This document shows, piece by piece, positions 63,024 to 64,000 of a DNA stretch of 64,000 nt (the first letter of the stretch is position 1; every line of letters begins with the position of its first letter). Source of the stretch: an uncultured Alphaproteobacteria bacterium (GTDB lineage Bacteria > Pseudomonadota > Alphaproteobacteria > CAAHEQ01 > UBA3637). The notes below the pieces were generated by a model. The model saw only the letters and a list, made by a program, of their open reading frames with translations. It searched no databases and had not been told where the DNA came from. Where the stretch lies: contig CALXWZ010000004.1 of NCBI GenBank assembly GCA_944392555.1, forward strand, positions 1-64,000, written 5' to 3'. The position numbers were made by a program, and so were the translations under genes.

Positions 63024-63392
63024 ATGATTCAAGTAGAAACAAACCTTGATGTTGCAGATAACTCAGGTGCATTGAAAGTTCAATGTATTAAAGTTATCGG
63101 CGGCTCGAAACGTAAGGTTGCTTCCGTCGGAGACGTAATTATTGTTTCCGTGAAAAAAGCAAAACCACGTGGAAAAGTCAAAAAAGGTGATGTCCAACGC
63201 GCTTTAATCGTTCGGACGTCAAAAGAAATTCACAGACAAGACGGTACAGCCATTCGCTTTGATTCCAACGCAGTCGTTTTGGTCAATAAAGACGGAGAAC
63301 CGATCGGAACCCGTATTTTCGGACCGGTGACTCGTGAATTACGCGCGAAGAACTATACGAAGATTATGTCATTAGCACCGGAGGTATTATAA
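63024..63392 (+). CDS. rplN: 50S ribosomal protein L14
   Basis: 122 residues. [60 protein letters not shown]. Typical length. Confidence 0.98.
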   Translation: MIQVETNLDVADNSGALKVQCIKVIGGSKRKVASVGDVIIVSVKKAKPRGKVKKGDVQRALIVRTSKEIHRQDGTAIRFDSNAVVLVNKDGEPIGTRIFGPVTRELRAKNYTKIMSLAPEVL

Positions 63393-63393
63393 G

Positions 63394-63708
63394 ATGGCTA
63401 TGAAGATTAAAAAAGGCGATCAAGTAATCGTTATTACCGGTCGTGATAAAGGAAAAACAGGCGAAGTCGTAAAAGCGATGCCGAAAGAGAACAAAGTTGT
63501 TGTTCAAGGGATCAATCTGGTGAAACGCCATACGAAACCATCACAAGAATCAGCCGGTGGCATTATTTCGAAAGAAAGCCCGATTCATGTGTCAAACGTT
63601 GCGTTAATTGATCCGAAATCAGGCAAAGCGACTCGTGTCGGATTTAAAGTTGAAAACGGTCAAAAAGTCCGCGTTGCGAAACGTTCGGGCGAAGTGATCA
63701 GCAAATAA
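63394..63708 (+). CDS. rplX: 50S ribosomal protein L24
   Basis: 104 residues. [20 protein letters not shown] (KOW motif), [20 protein letters not shown]. One base after rplN. Typical length. Confidence 0.97.
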   Translation: MAMKIKKGDQVIVITGRDKGKTGEVVKAMPKENKVVVQGINLVKRHTKPSQESAGGIISKESPIHVSNVALIDPKSGKATRVGFKVENGQKVRVAKRSGEVISK

Positions 63709-63719
63709 GGGATTACATC

Positions 63720-64000
63720 ATGGTAGCAAGATTAAAAAAGAAATATGATGAAGAAATCGCTCCCGCCTTGTTAGCTCAATTCGGCTACAAGAATAAGATG
63801 GAAACACCGAAATTGGACAAGATTGTGTTGAATATGGGTGTTGGTGAAGCAACGGAAGACCGCAAAGCCCTTGAAGGCGCATTGAAAGATATGGAAGCCA
63901 TTGCCGGACAAAAACCGGTGTTGACGCATTCCAAAAAATCCATTGCGACATTCAAATTGCGTGAAGGTATGCCGATTGGTTGTAAAGTAACACTTCGCCG
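63720..64000 (+). CDS. rplE: 50S ribosomal protein L5, 5' part (runs off the window)
   Basis: 93 codons seen from ATG 63720: [60 protein letters not shown]. Binds 5S rRNA. The expected order continues with rpsN. Confidence 0.96.
   Translation, partial: MVARLKKKYDEEIAPALLAQFGYKNKMETPKLDKIVLNMGVGEATEDRKALEGALKDMEAIAGQKPVLTHSKKSIATFKLREGMPIGCKVTLR

Noticed and set aside
1-64000. CRISPR arrays and insertion sequences
   Set aside because: No regularly spaced short direct repeats with unique spacers and no transposase ORFs were found.

Overview
The window looks like a chromosome segment of an AT-rich alphaproteobacterium, probably host- or gut-associated. Evidence: gene order xerD–lptG–lptD–surA, a TIGR02300 (FYDLN) protein beside cmk–rpsA, a yfgM–bamB–der cluster, an rpsL–rpsG–fusA–S10 ribosomal operon, and a DUF3768 gene. 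Promoters mostly follow TTGaca-17-TAtAAT. Lineage is inferred from gene content only.

Layout: (1) 1–22,963: the end of a Cys-rich surface protein, tRNA-Glu(CTC), an ankyrin protein, CorC/HlyC and shikimate kinase, then an envelope run: 49-aa membrane peptide, secreted 557-aa protein, XerD, a single-chain LptG–LptD fusion, SurA, FolD. Then GT2, YqgE, TIGR02300, Cmk and ribosomal protein S1; AnmK, Der, BamB, YfgM-like and an SDR on the minus strand. (2) 23,045–37,761: a 14.7-kb integrative element inserted in the 3' end of tRNA-Leu(CAA). The six-base core GTACCA is at both ends, and the tRNA's own terminator now lies at the far end. The element carries a large serine recombinase, an HNH nuclease with two DNA methyltransferases (restriction-modification), a broken phage-type adenine methyltransferase, small accessory genes including DUF3768, a GHKL-ATPase/PD-(D/E)XK protein, an HUH-type Rep-like protein, a C5-cytosine methyltransferase fusion, a helix-turn-helix protein and a NUDIX hydrolase. 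Four 28-bp palindromic repeats separate these modules. attP lies inside the recombinase gene: integration swaps the last 34 codons for a Leu codon and stop supplied by the tRNA.

(3) 37,763–39,167: just beyond attR is a tandem array of three structured RNA units. Each has its own promoter and a weak terminator, and is followed by a short ORF (two intact 62-aa copies, one truncated). The long helices change sequence between copies but stay complementary, so this is a strong candidate for an undescribed RNA/small-protein system. (4) 39,256–54,472: lepA, a degenerate succinyl-CoA synthetase-like pair whose alpha subunit lacks the catalytic His, rho, rpsP–rimM–trmD–rplS, an operator-controlled hypothetical gene, meso-diaminopimelate dehydrogenase, glgA, recJ and a second Cys-rich secreted protein. 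(5) 54,728–64,000: the str/S10 ribosomal operon from rpsL to a partial rplE, with no tuf between fusA and rpsJ.

How the genes work together: the first part supplies envelope assembly (LptD export and folding through SurA and BamB), the last part translation. The inserted element is mainly a defence and DNA-modification island; its right boundary is directly followed by the host RNA array, which shares no repeats with it.
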